A stretch of 64,000 nt of DNA from Trachythela sp. YZ-2020. Its lineage: Eukaryota > Cnidaria > Anthozoa > Malacalcyonacea > Clavulariidae. Both the position numbers and the translations under genes were made by a program. The notes under the pieces are model-generated. The model searched no databases. It worked only from the letters and a program-made list of their open reading frames with translations, and was not told the DNA's origin. The stretch lies in assembly GCA_016169945.1 (NCBI GenBank), contig JADLSH010000395.1:5980001-6044000 (forward strand). The letters run 5' to 3'. Of this stretch, positions 1 to 12,162 are shown piece by piece (the stretch's first letter is position 1; every line of letters starts with the position of its first letter).

Positions 1-133
1 ACATATATACGATGCCGAGGACTAAGTGTAAGAGCAAAGAAGGAAGCAACAATCCCAATATATGAGGAGGCCACGGCAATGAAGAGATTTTTGTTTAATG
101 TCAAATATTTATTATTGGTATCTTTTTAGATTA

Positions 134-155
134 TATACAATTGTAAATCTCACTT
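134..155 (-). repeat. Fragment of R2-like element 3' end
   Basis: These 22 bases are the exact reverse complement of 8985-9006, which lies in the 3' untranslated tail of the R2-like relic at 7-9 kb. I read it as a small minus-strand scrap of the same family. Nothing else in 1-1000 looks like a gene; 161-999 is AT-rich with no supported feature. Confidence 0.5.
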
Positions 156-999
156 ATATAAGTGAGGCTGCTCTAAAATCGTGTGCTTTACAACGAGTAG
201 CGGGCGGAGGTATGCAGTCTCTGAATGCCCTCTAGTTATCTATGGTTTTATTAGACATGTTTATATTCTGTTTATTCAAATATTTTTAACTTGCGAAGGA
301 ATAATTGTATCGACTTGAAATTTGTTATAGAATACTTGTTATGACATATATATACAAAACATGTTTGATTTATTAATGAAAATACATATGCAGCTCGAAA
401 GCTGAATTGCGTATTTACAAAACTACAAACAATTAGTCTAAAATATATTACAACAATATTAAAATACGGTAAAATTTACTAAAGGAACTTAAACTAATAG
501 AATTTCGACGAGACTCATATAAAAGTATCTCAAACCGTGCTGAGTTCAAATCCTACAGTTAATTAATTATCTTCAAAGTTATATAAACATATCTAGATTA
601 AAAGTACTATAGATAAAATGATATATAATATCAGAATGTCATCGAGATCAATCATTTTCAATGGTGGAAGACATAATAAAAGTATTTCTGAACCGGTTGG
701 TATACTCCAATTGGGGATTGCAAAATGCCTGTTCTGTCTTAGTTCATAGCCTATGAACTAAGGATGACATAGAATGCTTCGTTGGTCGTGGGTAGTAGCT
801 TATTCAATTTGTTATCCTGGTTATTCACAATCGAGTTAAAAAAGTTCTTACAGATAGCTTCTCCCTAGGACATAATGGTGGGAATGTTTGCTTCTGTCAG
901 GGCATCATATGCTAAACCAGGACTGATAATTGAAAATGCCCTTTTTTGGAGGCGTTCCAGTTCGTTTTGTAGATACATTGGCAAGGCGTAAAATAATAC

Positions 1000-2340
1000 T
1001 GGAATTGCATAAGTTAAAATAGATCGAATGCATGTAATGTAAAAGAGAACCAGATCCTTTCGAGGTAGTTTTGCCCTTTTCAGTTGTACAAGAAAATATA
1101 GCCGTTTAGCTGATAATTACATTATTAATGTGAACGTTCCATGTGAGGTTACTAGTTACTGTAACCCCAAGCAGTTTCGCGCTTTCAACAACTTCTAATT
1201 CTATTGCATTCGCACGGATTGGCTGAAAGTCTTGTTGATTTCTGGTAAAACATATTCTCAACTCTTTGCATTTGTCATTATTTAGCTTAAGTCTATTAAT
1301 TGAGGACCATTGAGCCACGCGATTAGCAATAGATTGCGAACAACTTTGATGGCCTTTAGGGACAACTTCTGAGGTCGTTGTGTCATCGACATACTTCCAT
1401 AGATGGGCATTTATATTGTCGTTGAGATCTAAATCATTGATTATTTAATAAAAGAAACATGCAGCCAAGGTCCCAATTTTGTTCCTTGCGGGACTCCTGA
1501 GGGAACTGAGCCCCATTCGGAAAAACATCCATCAGCAAGTTTAATTCGTTGTAAACGGTTAGACAAGAAATCAATTATCCAATTGATAACACAGTTAGGC
1601 AAATCCAAATCACAAAGCTTGCTCACAAGAATATGGTGGTGTATAAGGTCGAATGCCTTTCGATAGTCAAAGAGTAAGTTCCTAACCATTGCCATCAGTC
1701 TCTTTTGCCCAAATATGAACCATGTGGATGAGAGCTTGAGTAGTTGACGATTTGGACACGGTGCCATATTGATTATATATAGGGTCGATAATTTTTTAAA
1801 TTGCGGGTTTCAAATAATCTTGCACTACAAATTATTCGGCAACTTTTGACAAACATGCTGTTAGAGATATATAGGTCTGCTTTTGATAGTTTCAACTAAT
1901 TTGCTAGCGTCGTTTGGACTTGCAACTCAGACACTTCAGGAAAAACTATGGTTCATCTACAGGTAGACGATTTAACGAATGAGGTAACCGATACTCTTCT
2001 AGTTGCTCGAGGAAAGCCTTATTGATATAGTGTCCGTTAGTTCTTTCGTAGAAAGGTTCTTTACGCCTTCAACTTGAATTTGATTAATACAATCATCAGT
2101 GAAGGATTTGGAACCACATAACCTTTTAACTTCTTTCCACCACGCTCCTGGGTTACCTTGTTCCATATGTTCTACTTTAGATTGGTAAAATTTAGCTTTA
2201 CACGCTTTTCTCTCGCGATTTACTGCATTCCTATAAAATTTATACTGTATTGACTCAACACCATTTTTGTGAAAAGCGTTTTGTCTATTCAACATTAGGG
2301 ACTTCAAATGTTTCGTCATCCATATATGGGGCATCTGACG
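1000..2340 (-). pseudogene. CR1/L2-like non-LTR retrotransposon relic, ORF2 reverse transcriptase
   Basis: Three minus-strand open segments follow the usual ORF2 order. At 2334-1999 is the basic pre-RT linker (VNRERKACKAKFYQSKV, then NPGAWWKEVKRL). At 1767-1441 is the RT core, with an AFD-like AFDLIHHHIL motif and SGVPQGTKLGP. At 1440-1106 are a YVDD-like catalytic site (KYVDDTT) and a thumb segment (WSSINRLKLNNDKCKEL). Frameshifts and stops separate them, so the copy is dead. The endonuclease half is not seen upstream, so it is 5' truncated. The clade call (CR1/L2/Jockey group) rests on motif order and is less certain than the RT call. Confidence 0.85.
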
Positions 2341-4186
2341 AGTTTACCCGAACTTTAATTCTTAACTGGCATTAATATATACAACCCCGTGTATAATGCA
2401 TTATTGAAAGTGTTCACCAAGTCCTCGCGGATTCTGAGGATGAAAATATTATGGGCCAATGTATTGCACTTAGGTACCTTCCCATTTCAGCTTTACGACT
2501 AGCTCGATACTACTGGGTACGAGGCAGGTCATACTATTATACATGTTCGAAGAAGCACTGGAGCAGGTGCAGACTACTAAATTATTTTGTTTGCAAATTT
2601 TATTGGTTTCCTTCGCCGCCCTTTATTAATTTCGGTTAACATATCTTCATGGTAACGGTTATATAAATAAGTTATTATGTATGCCCACAACTTTGAATAA
2701 TTTATAGGACCCTTTATGATCTACGATTACGCGCTGCTACGAAACGATATTGTGTTGAAAATCGGACAAACGATACTCTATAGTATACTGTATGTCGATG
2801 CCAACGTCAGCTATATGGTATATCGTCGCATTGCCTTGTTTTCGGCATTAGGATCGGTTTACAATAGAACAAAATCATTATTTTCCTCTATTTTATCACT
2901 CATGAAATGAGTTAATCTTTTATCTAGCCTTAAAGTACGTTTGAACTGTCGTTATGCAAGCGGATTGCTTGATAAAGTCAGGTAATTTAAAGCTATGTAT
3001 AGTACACTCTTTAAAATAACAATCTTCACGATGTTATCAAACTAGCCTTGGACTCATTACTCATACATTTGTGTGTACAATACACGTGTATATAATTGTA
3101 CACTTGTAGGATATGCCAGTGGATCCTTGTAGGATATATACGGTCAGTGGATGAGGATCCTTGACCTTGCCGTATGAAAAACGTACCGTCGCCTTAAGTC
3201 CGCGCTTGAAAACGAGAACATTCGGTGTAAGGCTATATATATGTATGTATGTAAAAATGTATGTAAAACTTTATTTCGTGACGCTAGCCTCATCAACATA
3301 TACGTTGGTTTTCATGAGGGGCGTGCTATATGTTGGTTTTCATGAGCGGCGTATTTATACGGGATTATGGGTCCGTACAAATTGAAACTGTATATTCCAC
3401 CTGTTTACACGGTTCCAAATCTGTAATTGTCCAGTGTAAACATATATATGGCCAAAAGCCGTTTCCAAGCATGAAGCATCGTCGGTAATATTACAGCTTC
3501 GTTCGACCAGACGAATTCGAAACCGGCGCACGCAAATTTGTCCGGTCCATTACTCATTATAGTTCACGAGAATTCGTACGGTTAGTCGTGCTTGAATTCG
3601 TCCGGTTCAACGCAAATTTGAGCGGTACGATTTCGCATTCATCGCGGAATAGAGTAGAAAGAAACCTTCCTATAAGGCTCCGTTCACGTACTCAAATTTG
3701 CACCTATATTGACTGTATTGTGTTCACACAATTTCGATTGCAGCTAAAAGTACGAATTCCCGTGAATTCCCGTGTGAACAAATGGAACTGGACAAATTTG
3801 TGCGTGCGGTTCGGTCCATTCTCGTGTGAACGTAGTCTAAACAGAAAACCAGAAATAAATCACATTCTATCACCCGAGTCCAGAGACATACTATTGCAAC
3901 CCGCTATCCATTTTTGACCCTCATATAATCATAAAAAGTGATCGAACATGAAAGGTTCCAAGGATAATGGAACACGATATTGTATATATAATTTTAGAAT
4001 GATCGGACTAGCATATATGACTGATATAATCTGATAAATAATTTTCTGTCACAGACAAAATGTGGTCTAGTTTGTGACCTGCAGGTAAACTGCACATACA
4101 AGTCAAAGAATAAAATTAAATAAATGATCGAAGTAGTTTTGGACTAATATAAATCCATGCCGAAACATCAACTTAATCTGATAGAT
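2341..4186. other. Gene-free stretch with degenerate MITE-like repeats
   Basis: No convincing exon was found. Around 3500-3835 there are repeated phrases (GCAAATTTG, GTCCGGT, GTGTGAACG) that also occur in the short inverted-repeat element at 25239-25377, so this is probably a decayed member of that family. A short direct repeat containing CTTGTAGGATAT lies at about 3104-3142. Confidence 0.4.
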
Positions 4187-4561
4187 TTAATATGTTTTCT
4201 TACCTGTCAATAATCTATATTGCCGTTTCTCAATCGGAAGGCTTATGTTTTTCCGTTCGTAGTCATTCCACTGTCGCTGTAAGTAATTCGCACATGAAGT
4301 GCAGACTGGCACACGACCATTACTGAACAATTTGGCGTTCTCATCATTCTTCAGTTGCTCCAACAGCGGGAAAAATGGTCCGTGAAGTCTCCAACGATAA
4401 TACAAGTGTTTGATGGGTCCAGGACTGGGATTCTCACATGAAACACAAACCCTTTCTCGACCCGTTAACCCATTTCTTGCCATAACTGTGTTTATTTTGC
4501 ACTGCGTGATCCAAAATTGAGTTAAAAATGTAAAACAAGAATGACCTTGAGCTCTACTCAA
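4187..4561 (-). CDS. Probable internal exon, Cys-rich protein of unknown function
   Basis: An open minus-strand segment sits between a plausible acceptor (about 4502, after a pyrimidine-rich tract ending CAG) and a clear donor (GTAAGAAAAC at about 4205-4196). The translated exon has two CxxC pairs about 40 residues apart (VCVSCENPSPGP and PVCTSCANYL). Between and after them are aromatic and basic residues (YYRWRLHGPFFPLLEQL, RQWNDYERKN). The paired CxxC spacing suggests a zinc-binding fold. I do not recognise the family, and no neighbouring exon could be identified. It could be an exon of a host gene running off the left of the window, or a remnant of one. Confidence 0.45.
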   Translation of the reverse strand: MSRAQGHSCFTFLTQFWITQCKINTVMARNGLTGRERVCVSCENPSPGPIKHLYYRWRLHGPFFPLLEQLKNDENAKLFSNGRVPVCTSCANYLQRQWNDYERKNISLPIEKRQYRLLTGKKTY

Positions 4562-5299
4562 ACTTTAAATAAGAGAGATGACATTAATGACCATAGATAG
4601 TTGATGGCGCCGATTATTACCCATAGCAAGGTCTAATTAGACTAAGTAAAGAACGTCTCCGAAATTGTCGCCGTCCAGCAAGTATTTGAAATGAATTGAC
4701 GAATTTTTGGATTTCAAGATTTTGTCTTTGCTAAAGTACAAACAAACGTACAATGTACATATATGTTTGTGAAAATTATTCCGTATCATAATGTTTCAAT
4801 TCAAGTAATTTGTTTCCTTGACGATTACAATATTGTTGTGGCATGATCCTATATTAATTACTGCTATTATCTTCTTGCAAATATTGTTATATGCAGCCGC
4901 CAAAACCTTTAATCTTTATACAGCACACCGAGATCGACATTCTTTATGTGGACTGAGGAAGTTTCTCGCACCACCAAGATTTATGGCATATAATCGCGTT
5001 AGTGCGGTGAGCGAGACGTGTAAAATGAGTATTTTCCCAATAAGTCCAAAACTTCAGTACACTCTTTATTAGAATAATTATAACATCATAAATAATTGAT
5101 CAGTATTCTTATGGTAATCAGAACACCTGAAACGAGGTGGCACATAGCACGAAACGCACGGAAAAGTTTCATTTCTTTTGTGTAAAAGACTGATTACGGA
5201 TATAAAAGTCATGCATGAAACTGCATCACCTGCACGAAATATGTAGTCTAGGAAAATATATACTGTTATAAGTCTACCAAGACTTTTCATATATCAATT

Positions 5300-5346
5300 C
5301 TGACGGTGCAGAGCGAGATTCAAAGCGGGATTCGAACCAACCTCGT
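5300..5346 (-). repeat. tRNA-like B-box fragment (possible SINE remnant)
   Basis: Read on the minus strand, the segment contains GGTTCGAATCCCGC, a good match to the RNA polymerase III B box of tRNA genes and tRNA-derived SINEs. No complete tRNA cloverleaf can be drawn around it, so it is probably a decayed SINE. Confidence 0.35.
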
Positions 5347-5384
5347 ACCCATGGCCAGGGGCGCACATTATAGGGGGGTGTTGG

Positions 5385-5655
5385 TATACTTCACCAACAT
5401 ATGCCATATTCTGGTATATAATTCACTAACATATGCCATATTTCTATATATACTTCACCAACATATGCCATATTTCGATATTATACTTCACCAACATATG
5501 CCATATTTCGATACTATGCTTCACCATGCAACATATGCCATATTTTGGTATATACTTCACCAAGATATGCCATATTCTTGTATATACTTCACAAAATATG
5601 CCATATTTTGATAGTTCGATCACCAACATATGCCATATTTTGATATATACTTGCA
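5385..5655 (+). repeat. Minisatellite, about 30-36 bp unit, about 8 copies
   Basis: The phrase TTCACCAACATATGCCATAT recurs with small variations, each copy ending in a variable TTxGATA or TTxTGGTATA stretch. Copies differ in length and by point changes, so the array is not freshly homogenised. It abuts the R2-like relic that begins at about 5656, and some copies are open in the same frame as that relic, which inflates the apparent ORF. Confidence 0.9.
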
Positions 5656-6865
5656 TGTCTGACGAAGATCATAAATCTGAAGTATCTGACATATTCACTA
5701 ATATGCTAAATCAAATTGATGAACTACCATTACACCCGAAAAACAAAATTCTCTTGTACAGTCGATATGTACTCTCGAAAATCTCTTGGCACTTCACTGT
5801 TTCCGATATAGGCAAAACCTGGGTAAATGAAAAACTAGATAGCATCGCATCAAAATATATCCGAAAATGGCTTGAGCTTCCTATTTCTGCGACCCTTAGT
5901 AACGTCCTGCTTCCCCATAACAAATTCGGCTTAAATATAATTCTCCCCTCAACTAAATTCCTTCAATGTCAAACTGTTTCTCGGAAAGCTTTAAAGTCAT
6001 CACCAAATGAAGACATCAATAACCTATGGAGGGACACCAGTAATTACAAAAATGTACAATATGACACATACAAAAACACTAAGGAAGTATTAAGCACAAT
6101 CAGGAAAGAACACGAAGAAAAGCTTCAAAATCACCTCATTTCACAAGGTTCATTCTTCTCCAACATCATGAAATATTCGACCCTCTCATTCAACTCTATA
6201 TGGTCCTCAGTCCAAAGTAAACTTCCTAAGAACATATTTAACTTCACCATCCGGTATATAAATAACACGCTTCCGACTCGCAAAAACCTTTTGAAATGGG
6301 GAATATCACCAACATCCGAATGCTCATTCTGTCTGAAACCCGAAACATTACTTCACGTCGTCGCTGGCTGCAAGACCTACCTAAATGAAGGACGTTTTAC
6401 GTGGCGACATGATTCTGTGCTTAACTTCGTCGCATCCACACTCAAATCCGTACAACATTCTAACCTTTACGCTGATGTTCCTGGCTACATCAGTCCATCT
6501 GTTATCACCGGGGATAGATTACGTCCTGATCTTTTAGTAACAATTCAAAACAAATGTATTTATATACTCGAACTTACTGTCGGATTTGAATCTAATCTGC
6601 TTACTAATGTAACCCGTAAAAGACAAAAATATGAAACAGTAAAAAATATGAAACAGTAAAATTTGTAAATTTATCTATCAGTTCACTGGGAGTTTTCAGT
6701 CAATCATCGCTGGACTTTGTTGAAATGTTGAAAGATCTGAAGTTTGATGAGCAGTGTAGAAAGTACTTCATTAGGAAAATTATTAACACTTGTGTCAGGT
6801 CCTCATATTATATATTCTGTAAACGTAACAAAGAATGGGATAACCCACAACTAATGTCATACTAA
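5656..6865 (+). pseudogene. R2-like non-LTR retrotransposon relic, copy A (zinc knuckle and restriction-like endonuclease)
   Basis: The protein matches copy B at 7.6-8.9 kb along its length. In order it has a post-RT region (LHPKNKILLYSRYVLSKISW), a CCHC motif (CSFCLKPETLLHVVAGC) and RFTWRHDSVLNFVA. Then comes a PD-(D/E)xK-type endonuclease core (RPDLLV, then YILELTVGFESN). The RT domain is missing, so it is 5' truncated. The frame breaks near 6640 by an internal duplication or indel, and the remaining C-terminus continues to a stop at 6863-6865. The architecture (RT, then zinc knuckle, then restriction-like endonuclease) is that of the R2/NeSL/Hero/Utopia group; which one I cannot say. Confidence 0.85.
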
Positions 6866-6973
6866 TATTTTTGTCATATATATAGAGTTAATTCAAGTAG
6901 ACACTCATGGTAAACTACCTGTAAAGAGAGGTTTATCACTGTAGTATGTAAACATTGATCGTAATTAATAAAG

Positions 6974-6999
6974 TTTCCATTATTATTATTATTATTATC
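6974..6999 (+). repeat. (ATT)n tail at the end of R2-like copy A
   Basis: A short run of ATT repeats follows an AATAAAGT-type signal about 110 bases after the copy A stop codon. It marks the likely 3' end of the element. Confidence 0.7.
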
Positions 7000-8904
7000 C
7001 TGTCTCCGTATTAAATGTAATGTACTTCTTCCTCACCGCTACTGGTAATAACTTTATAGAACATAATATACAAAAAGGCTTCACACCTAATCTGTCTGGC
7101 ACTCTTGAACACACTGCACAAATGGCCTATATTATAAACAAAGCTCGGCTCAAACAACGTTCACTTGTCGTCACACTACTTGACCTCAAGAATGCTTTTG
7201 GTGAAGTTCATCACAACTTAATCCAATCTGTCCTTGGTTATCATCACATTCCTAATCACATCAACAATATTATAAAAAGTCTATTATTACTTCTGAGTTC
7301 CGTACCCCTTTTATACCTGTTGGCCGTGGAGTATTACAAGGTGACTGTCTCAGTCCTTTACTATTTAATATGTGTTTTAACACTTACATCCAACATATTA
7401 AAGATGAAAAGTATCGTCAGTTTGGTTTCTCTCTCCAATGCCTAAACCCAATCCACTGGTTTCAGTTTGCCGATGACGCTGCAGTTATTACTGGTCAGGA
7501 GTCTGAAAATCAACATCTCCTTAATCGATTCTCTATCTGGTGCCAATGGTCCAACATGTTTGTTAGAGTTGAGAAATGTAGTACTAACAAAATCTGTGCA
7601 ATATCTGCCGAAGCTGCTTATCAATAAGCATGTCATACCAACCACTAAAATCGGGGAATCATTTGAATATTTGGGACGATTCTTTGACTTTGATATGTCC
7701 AATCAAGCACATAAATCTAAGCTACTCTCTCTGATAGAAGAATTGATGTCTGATATAGATCTTAAACCTCTGCATCCGAAAAATGAACTTCTTCTTTACA
7801 GTCGCTATGCGGTTTTGTCTAAACTATCCTGGCATTTTACCGTTGCTGCTATATCTAAAACTTGGGTCATTGAAAATGTTGACTCTCTGGTAAACAATTA
7901 CATTCGTAAATGGCTGGAAGTACCTATATCTGGAACACTTACTAACGTCTATCTAACACGCAACAAGTTTTGTTTAAACATCCTACCTGCATGCGTCCGT
8001 CAAATTTATTCAGTGTCAAACAGTTCTACGCAACGCCTTAAAAACATCTCCAAACGATTCTATAAAAGAACTCTGGAAGTCAACTAATATTCATACTAAC
8101 ATCCAATACGATAGCTACAACTCAACCAAGGAAGGTTTAAAGAAATTTCATGTCAACTTGACATGTCAAGGTTCCTTTTTTACAAATGTTTCCAAATTCT
8201 CCCTGTCACAACTTAACGCGATATGGTCTTTATCCCAATCAAAACTACAAAATAATATTTTTAATTTCACAATTCGCTACATAAACAACACTCTCCCTAC
8301 TCGAAAGAACCTAAATAGATGGGGTATCTCATCAAGTCCTGACTGCTCATTCTGTTTACAGCCTGAAACCCTTCTACACGTTGTTGCCGGTTGTCAACAT
8401 TACTTGGAACGATTTACATGGAGACACGATTCAGTACTGAATTTTATTGCAAAAACGTTTCAAACTATAAACGCGTGTAAACTATTTGTTGACCTCCCTG
8501 GATTTGACAGCCCCTCGATTATAACAGGAGACGAATATCGTCCAGATTTACTTCTTTCCACCTCAGACAAACACCTCTATATTGTTGAACTCACCGTAGG
8601 ATTTGAATCAAACCTCTCAAACAACGTTAAACGCAAGAAAGCAAAATACAAAGACCTGATAAGAGAACAAAATAGAAACTTTTCAACTGTGAAATTTGTA
8701 AATCTGTCTATCAGCTCACTCGGTGTGTTTGACAAAGAATGCCATACCTTCATTGAAATGTTAAATGATTTAGGACTCGACAAACAACACCATGCAACAA
8801 TACTGCATATAAGAAGAATGATATCAATAGCCATCCGAACTTCGTGTTATATTTTTTGTTGTAGAAATAAAGAATGGACTAATCCTGAACTAATGAATCA
8901 ATAA
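7000..8904 (+). pseudogene. R2-like non-LTR retrotransposon relic, copy B (RT plus endonuclease)
   Basis: This copy is longer than copy A. At 7075-7285 is RT palm sequence (LLDLKNAFGEVHHNLI). A frameshifted stretch at 7286-7370 holds the QGDCLSPLLFN turn. At 7370-7600 the FADDAAV catalytic motif lies in another frame. From 7630 onward come the thumb, the CCHC knuckle (CSFCLQPETLLHVVAGC) and the PD-(D/E)xK endonuclease (RPDLLL, YIVELTVGFES). It ends at a natural-looking stop at 8902-8904. At least three frame changes make it inactive. Compared with copy A, it keeps the basic stretch after the endonuclease core (REQNRNFSTVKFVNLSISS). Confidence 0.88.
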
Positions 8905-9039
8905 TTTAGACTGTCCGTATTTCCTTTAAATATTAATAATATATATATATGTGATTTAAGTAGTCAATTGTAAGTTACCTCTAGAAGTGAGATTTACAAT
9001 TGTATATATCTAAGAAAAAAGTTATATCAATAAAATTTT

Positions 9040-9042
9040 CTG

Positions 9043-9078
<36 letters not shown>

Positions 9079-9130
9079 AAAAAAGAAAGAAAAAAAAGAA
9101 ATTATTATTATTATTATTTATTATTATTAA
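9040..9130 (+). repeat. (TTA)n microsatellite with A-rich interruption, end of R2-like copy B
   Basis: Two TTA-repeat blocks are separated by an A/AAG-rich stretch. They follow the copy B 3' untranslated region in the same way that (ATT)n follows copy A. The track is also translated as a spurious ORF of leucines and lysines, which should be ignored. Confidence 0.85.
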
Positions 9131-10089
9131 ATTATTTAAAAACGGTGACCCTTCAGCTAATGCTGCTTTTCAAGGGGCTGTTTGTAAACTATTTACATCA
9201 ATTATATAAAAAACAAAACAAAAGAACAGTCTATGTACAACAATTTAAATCGTTATTAAGTAACGAAAATATTAAAAAAATATATGTATTCCGATAGGAC
9301 TTATTGCATCGATGAGCATTATCAACCTTCATATTTAGTGCACTGAAGTAGTTGGCAAGTACTTGAAGGTTTTAAAATGACTAGTTGATAATTGCTCGTG
9401 GTTGTAGACAAGGTCATGGTATGTATTATTGTTACATTGATGGAACATGTTATTAATGTATTTATGTTTACTGTTGATGCATACCATAGTTGCGGCCAAC
9501 TTTGGAGAAAAATGTTGCTGGAGATTCCTGTCCTATCGAAACAGGAGCATATAAATGTGGGGAGGGAGTGAATCAGTCGGTCTAAAAGTTAACCAAGCGT
9601 CACCAAGTGTCAGGGCAATAGATTTAAACATTTTAATTACAATTACACGAAATTATTTTTAAGTTTAGATATAGGTAATGAGAACCATAATGGTGGTGTA
9701 TCAAACATGAGTTTCCATAAACTTTTCTTTGTTTCAGACTCAATTTACATAATAATGGCGCCAACACTATTACTGCAAGTACAGTTCGGTATTTAAAGGG
9801 ATATATGACAGAATCCAAGTAAAATTATTGCAAAACGCATCCAACAGATGTTCCAATATATCATGATAGTATCCAGAAGTCCACTTTTCTTTACATGAAG
9901 TATTTGAAGGTGTACAATACACGATGAATATAAGAAATAACGCTTTCAATTCATTACAATTCATTACATTGTTAAACGTCAACCTACCTCAAAATTGCTG
10001 GAGAATACTTTAAAAATGCTGGAGAAATTGACAATGCTGGGGAAATGCGGAAAAATCAAAGCTGCGCTGGAGTCTCCAGCAGGATGCGA
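9131..10089. other. Gene-free stretch
   Basis: No supported coding sequence, RNA gene or clear repeat. Short direct repeats (ATTCATTACA, GCTGGAGAA) occur at about 9948-10030. Confidence 0.4.
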
Positions 10090-10740
10090 CTATGCGAGAG
10101 GGTTGGCAACTATATGCATACGTAGACGACACCACTTTCTCCGTCTCCTCACAAAAATTACTTGGCGTAATCATTGACGAAGATCCAGCTTTCAAAGAGC
10201 AAAAAATCGGTCTTCCGTGAGAAAAATTCGAGGATATTTGCCACTGCTTGAACGAAAGCTATTTTATAATGCTATCATCAAGCCGGTTATGATGTACCAT
10301 TTTTTATATTTTCCCAAATAATTACTATGGTAGTTCAATTTGGAGTTGCTGCTCGCACAATGATATTCTTCGAGTCTTCAAATTACAAAAACGAGTAGCA
10401 CGTATAATTCTAGGAACAGATACCTCCTCCAGGTCAACGGTCAATTTTACTAAACTGAACTGGATCCCTTTCTATGACGAAGTGAGAATTAATAAATATA
10501 CTATAGTCTAGCTATAAGAGCCTGGTCATGCAGGCTCCGCAGTATATTAAGAATTTATTTAGAACCAACAAATGATATAAACGGTAGACAAACTCGACAT
10601 GGAAATCTGTAACAGTCAGTAGCATTAAGATATGGAACAATCTCCCCAAAGAGATCAAGACAAAATCTAGCGTTAGTTCTTTTAAGTCTGCCCTTAAAAA
10701 CCACTTCCTGGACTTATATAATTAGGGTATTGATCAATTT
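10090..10740 (+). pseudogene. CR1/Rex-like RT C-terminal relic
   Basis: Across changing frames the sequence shows the RT C-terminal pattern of CR1-type ORF2. There is a YVDDTTFS site (10113-10136), a LLGVIID block near 10160, and VFKLQKRVARIILG near 10370. After these come LNWIPFYDEVRINKY near 10455 and a final KSALKNHFLDLYN-like block near 10685. Stops and indels are frequent. It is followed by an AT-rich tail with TATATA repeats to about 10800. Confidence 0.75.
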
Positions 10741-10869
10741 GAACAGTTAATGTGATCAGTAAGACAGTAAAGCTTCAGTAAATTGTATATATATATATAT
10801 AATCCTAAGATCTCTTCTATAGTTCTCTTCCTAAATAGCTTTATCGTTTTAAAGTAGATAGAATCTATA

Positions 10870-11480
10870 ACTTTGCGGTATATATTGTATGAGGGCCACA
10901 GGTTTTTCAGCAGTATTGCTGCATGTCATGTGTTATCCCAACAAGGATATGGAACATACCGGAGAGATAGAGCATGTAACCAACGCGGGGGAGGCATTTG
11001 TACCTATATTCGCTCACAACTTAATGTTGTTGAAGCATGTGACTTGCGTGATCCCGAAGTTGAAAGCCAATGGTTTCTTATAAAAATGGATAGGCTACCC
11101 AGAGGAACTAATTGCATAATACTTGAACTAATTACCATCCTCCTCGTAGTGACGATCGGATCCTTAGGTCCCATATTTTTAAATGCCTGGACCATCTCCT
11201 TGCTACTTACCCTAATTCTGGTATTTTGGTTCTTGGAGACTTCAACCAATTCCAACCAGCTAATCTTTGCCGTTCCTTCAAATTAAGAAAACTGGTCTCA
11301 AAGCCAACCAGGGGAAACAATATCCTAGACCAAGCGTACACAAATTTGACGTGATATTATGACTCTATTATCAATCCTGATTTGTCATATATGGATGGTT
11401 TAAATGAACTGAGTCTGTCTACACTTGCTGAACGAAGCAAGACATTTTATGAGAATAATTGTAGTAGCCTACTTCAGTAA
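10870..11480 (+). pseudogene. CR1-like APE endonuclease relic
   Basis: The open segment carries a GGGICTYIRSQLN block typical of apurinic-type endonucleases of non-LTR retrotransposons. It is followed by PEVESQWFLIKMDRLPRG. After a frameshift near 11130, a degenerate LGDFN-like block lies near 11228. Stops then interrupt it. Because it lies after an RT C-terminus, it belongs to a different insertion from the relic at 10090-10740. Confidence 0.65.
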
Positions 11481-11639
11481 AATTTCAGATCTGCATGCTC
11501 CCTAGAAAGAAATCACTCATCCATATTGTCTTAGAGAGGCAATAGAAAATTAACACATTTTAAGACTCATACTAGTAGGTTTTATGATAGCTTTATGCCA
11601 ACTTGTGTGCGAAAATGGGACTTTCTTAACATTTTTAGG

Positions 11640-11800
11640 ATTTTAATATCTAATTTAGCTTGATATACTATAATTATTTTATTCTTAATAGTATTTAGCT
11701 TTTATCTTGTAACTTGAGTTTCCCTGTAAACAGTTTTCAGTTTCCCTGTAAACTGCCATTCAAGTATTAATTAAATTCAAATTCAAAAACTTCAGTGTTC
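11640..11800 (+). repeat. 3' tail of a CR1-like element
   Basis: The stretch ends in an AATTAAATTCAAATTCAAA run after repeated TTTCCCTGTAAAC motifs. It follows the endonuclease relic with most of ORF2 missing, which suggests an internal deletion of that copy. Confidence 0.45.
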
Positions 11801-11989
11801 AGTCACCAACATATACCGTATTCTGCACAATAAGCCCCCCTCTAAAGGTGCCTGAAAAAATAAGCCTCCCGGGGGCTATCTACATCTCTGTATCTACATA
11901 TAGTGCATTTGCCTGTTTGAAGGAAATTAGAAAATCTGAAACTTTGCTGTGGAAACACCTGTCCCACAATGCACCACGATATCGTTCTT

Positions 11990-12056
11990 CTTGTTCTTGA
12001 TCACGTTGGAAGAGAACTAAAGGACGCTTGGAAGTTTTTTAGAAAGTATTTTAGGT
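11990..12056 (+). promoter_or_regulatory. Possible 5' untranslated exon of the PTBP gene
   Basis: About 110 bases upstream of the first coding exon there is unique sequence ending in a plausible splice donor (TTTTAG then GTTAGT at about 12056). It would supply a non-coding leader exon to the acceptor at 12162. This is inference; no promoter motif was recognised and no transcript evidence is available. Confidence 0.3.
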
Positions 12057-12162
12057 TAGTAAAGCTTAATTTCATAATCTAACTGTTCTAACTACATGTG
12101 ATGATTAAGATTTTATTTAGCTGTTTATATTTAAGCTATTTTATGCTGCTTTTATTCACTAG

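Noticed and set aside
530..575. GAGTTCAAATCC, a possible B box
   Set aside because: No A box at suitable distance and no stem structure.
2451..3917. Several 60-110 codon ORFs
   Set aside because: No domain, splice or codon pattern; consistent with chance in repeat-derived DNA.
5385..5655. Regular short repeats that could suggest a CRISPR array
   Set aside because: The units are contiguous and vary within themselves. There are no unique spacers and the sequence is eukaryotic.
9000..9209. 69-codon ORF of mostly leucine and lysine
   Set aside because: It is a translated TTA/AAG microsatellite.
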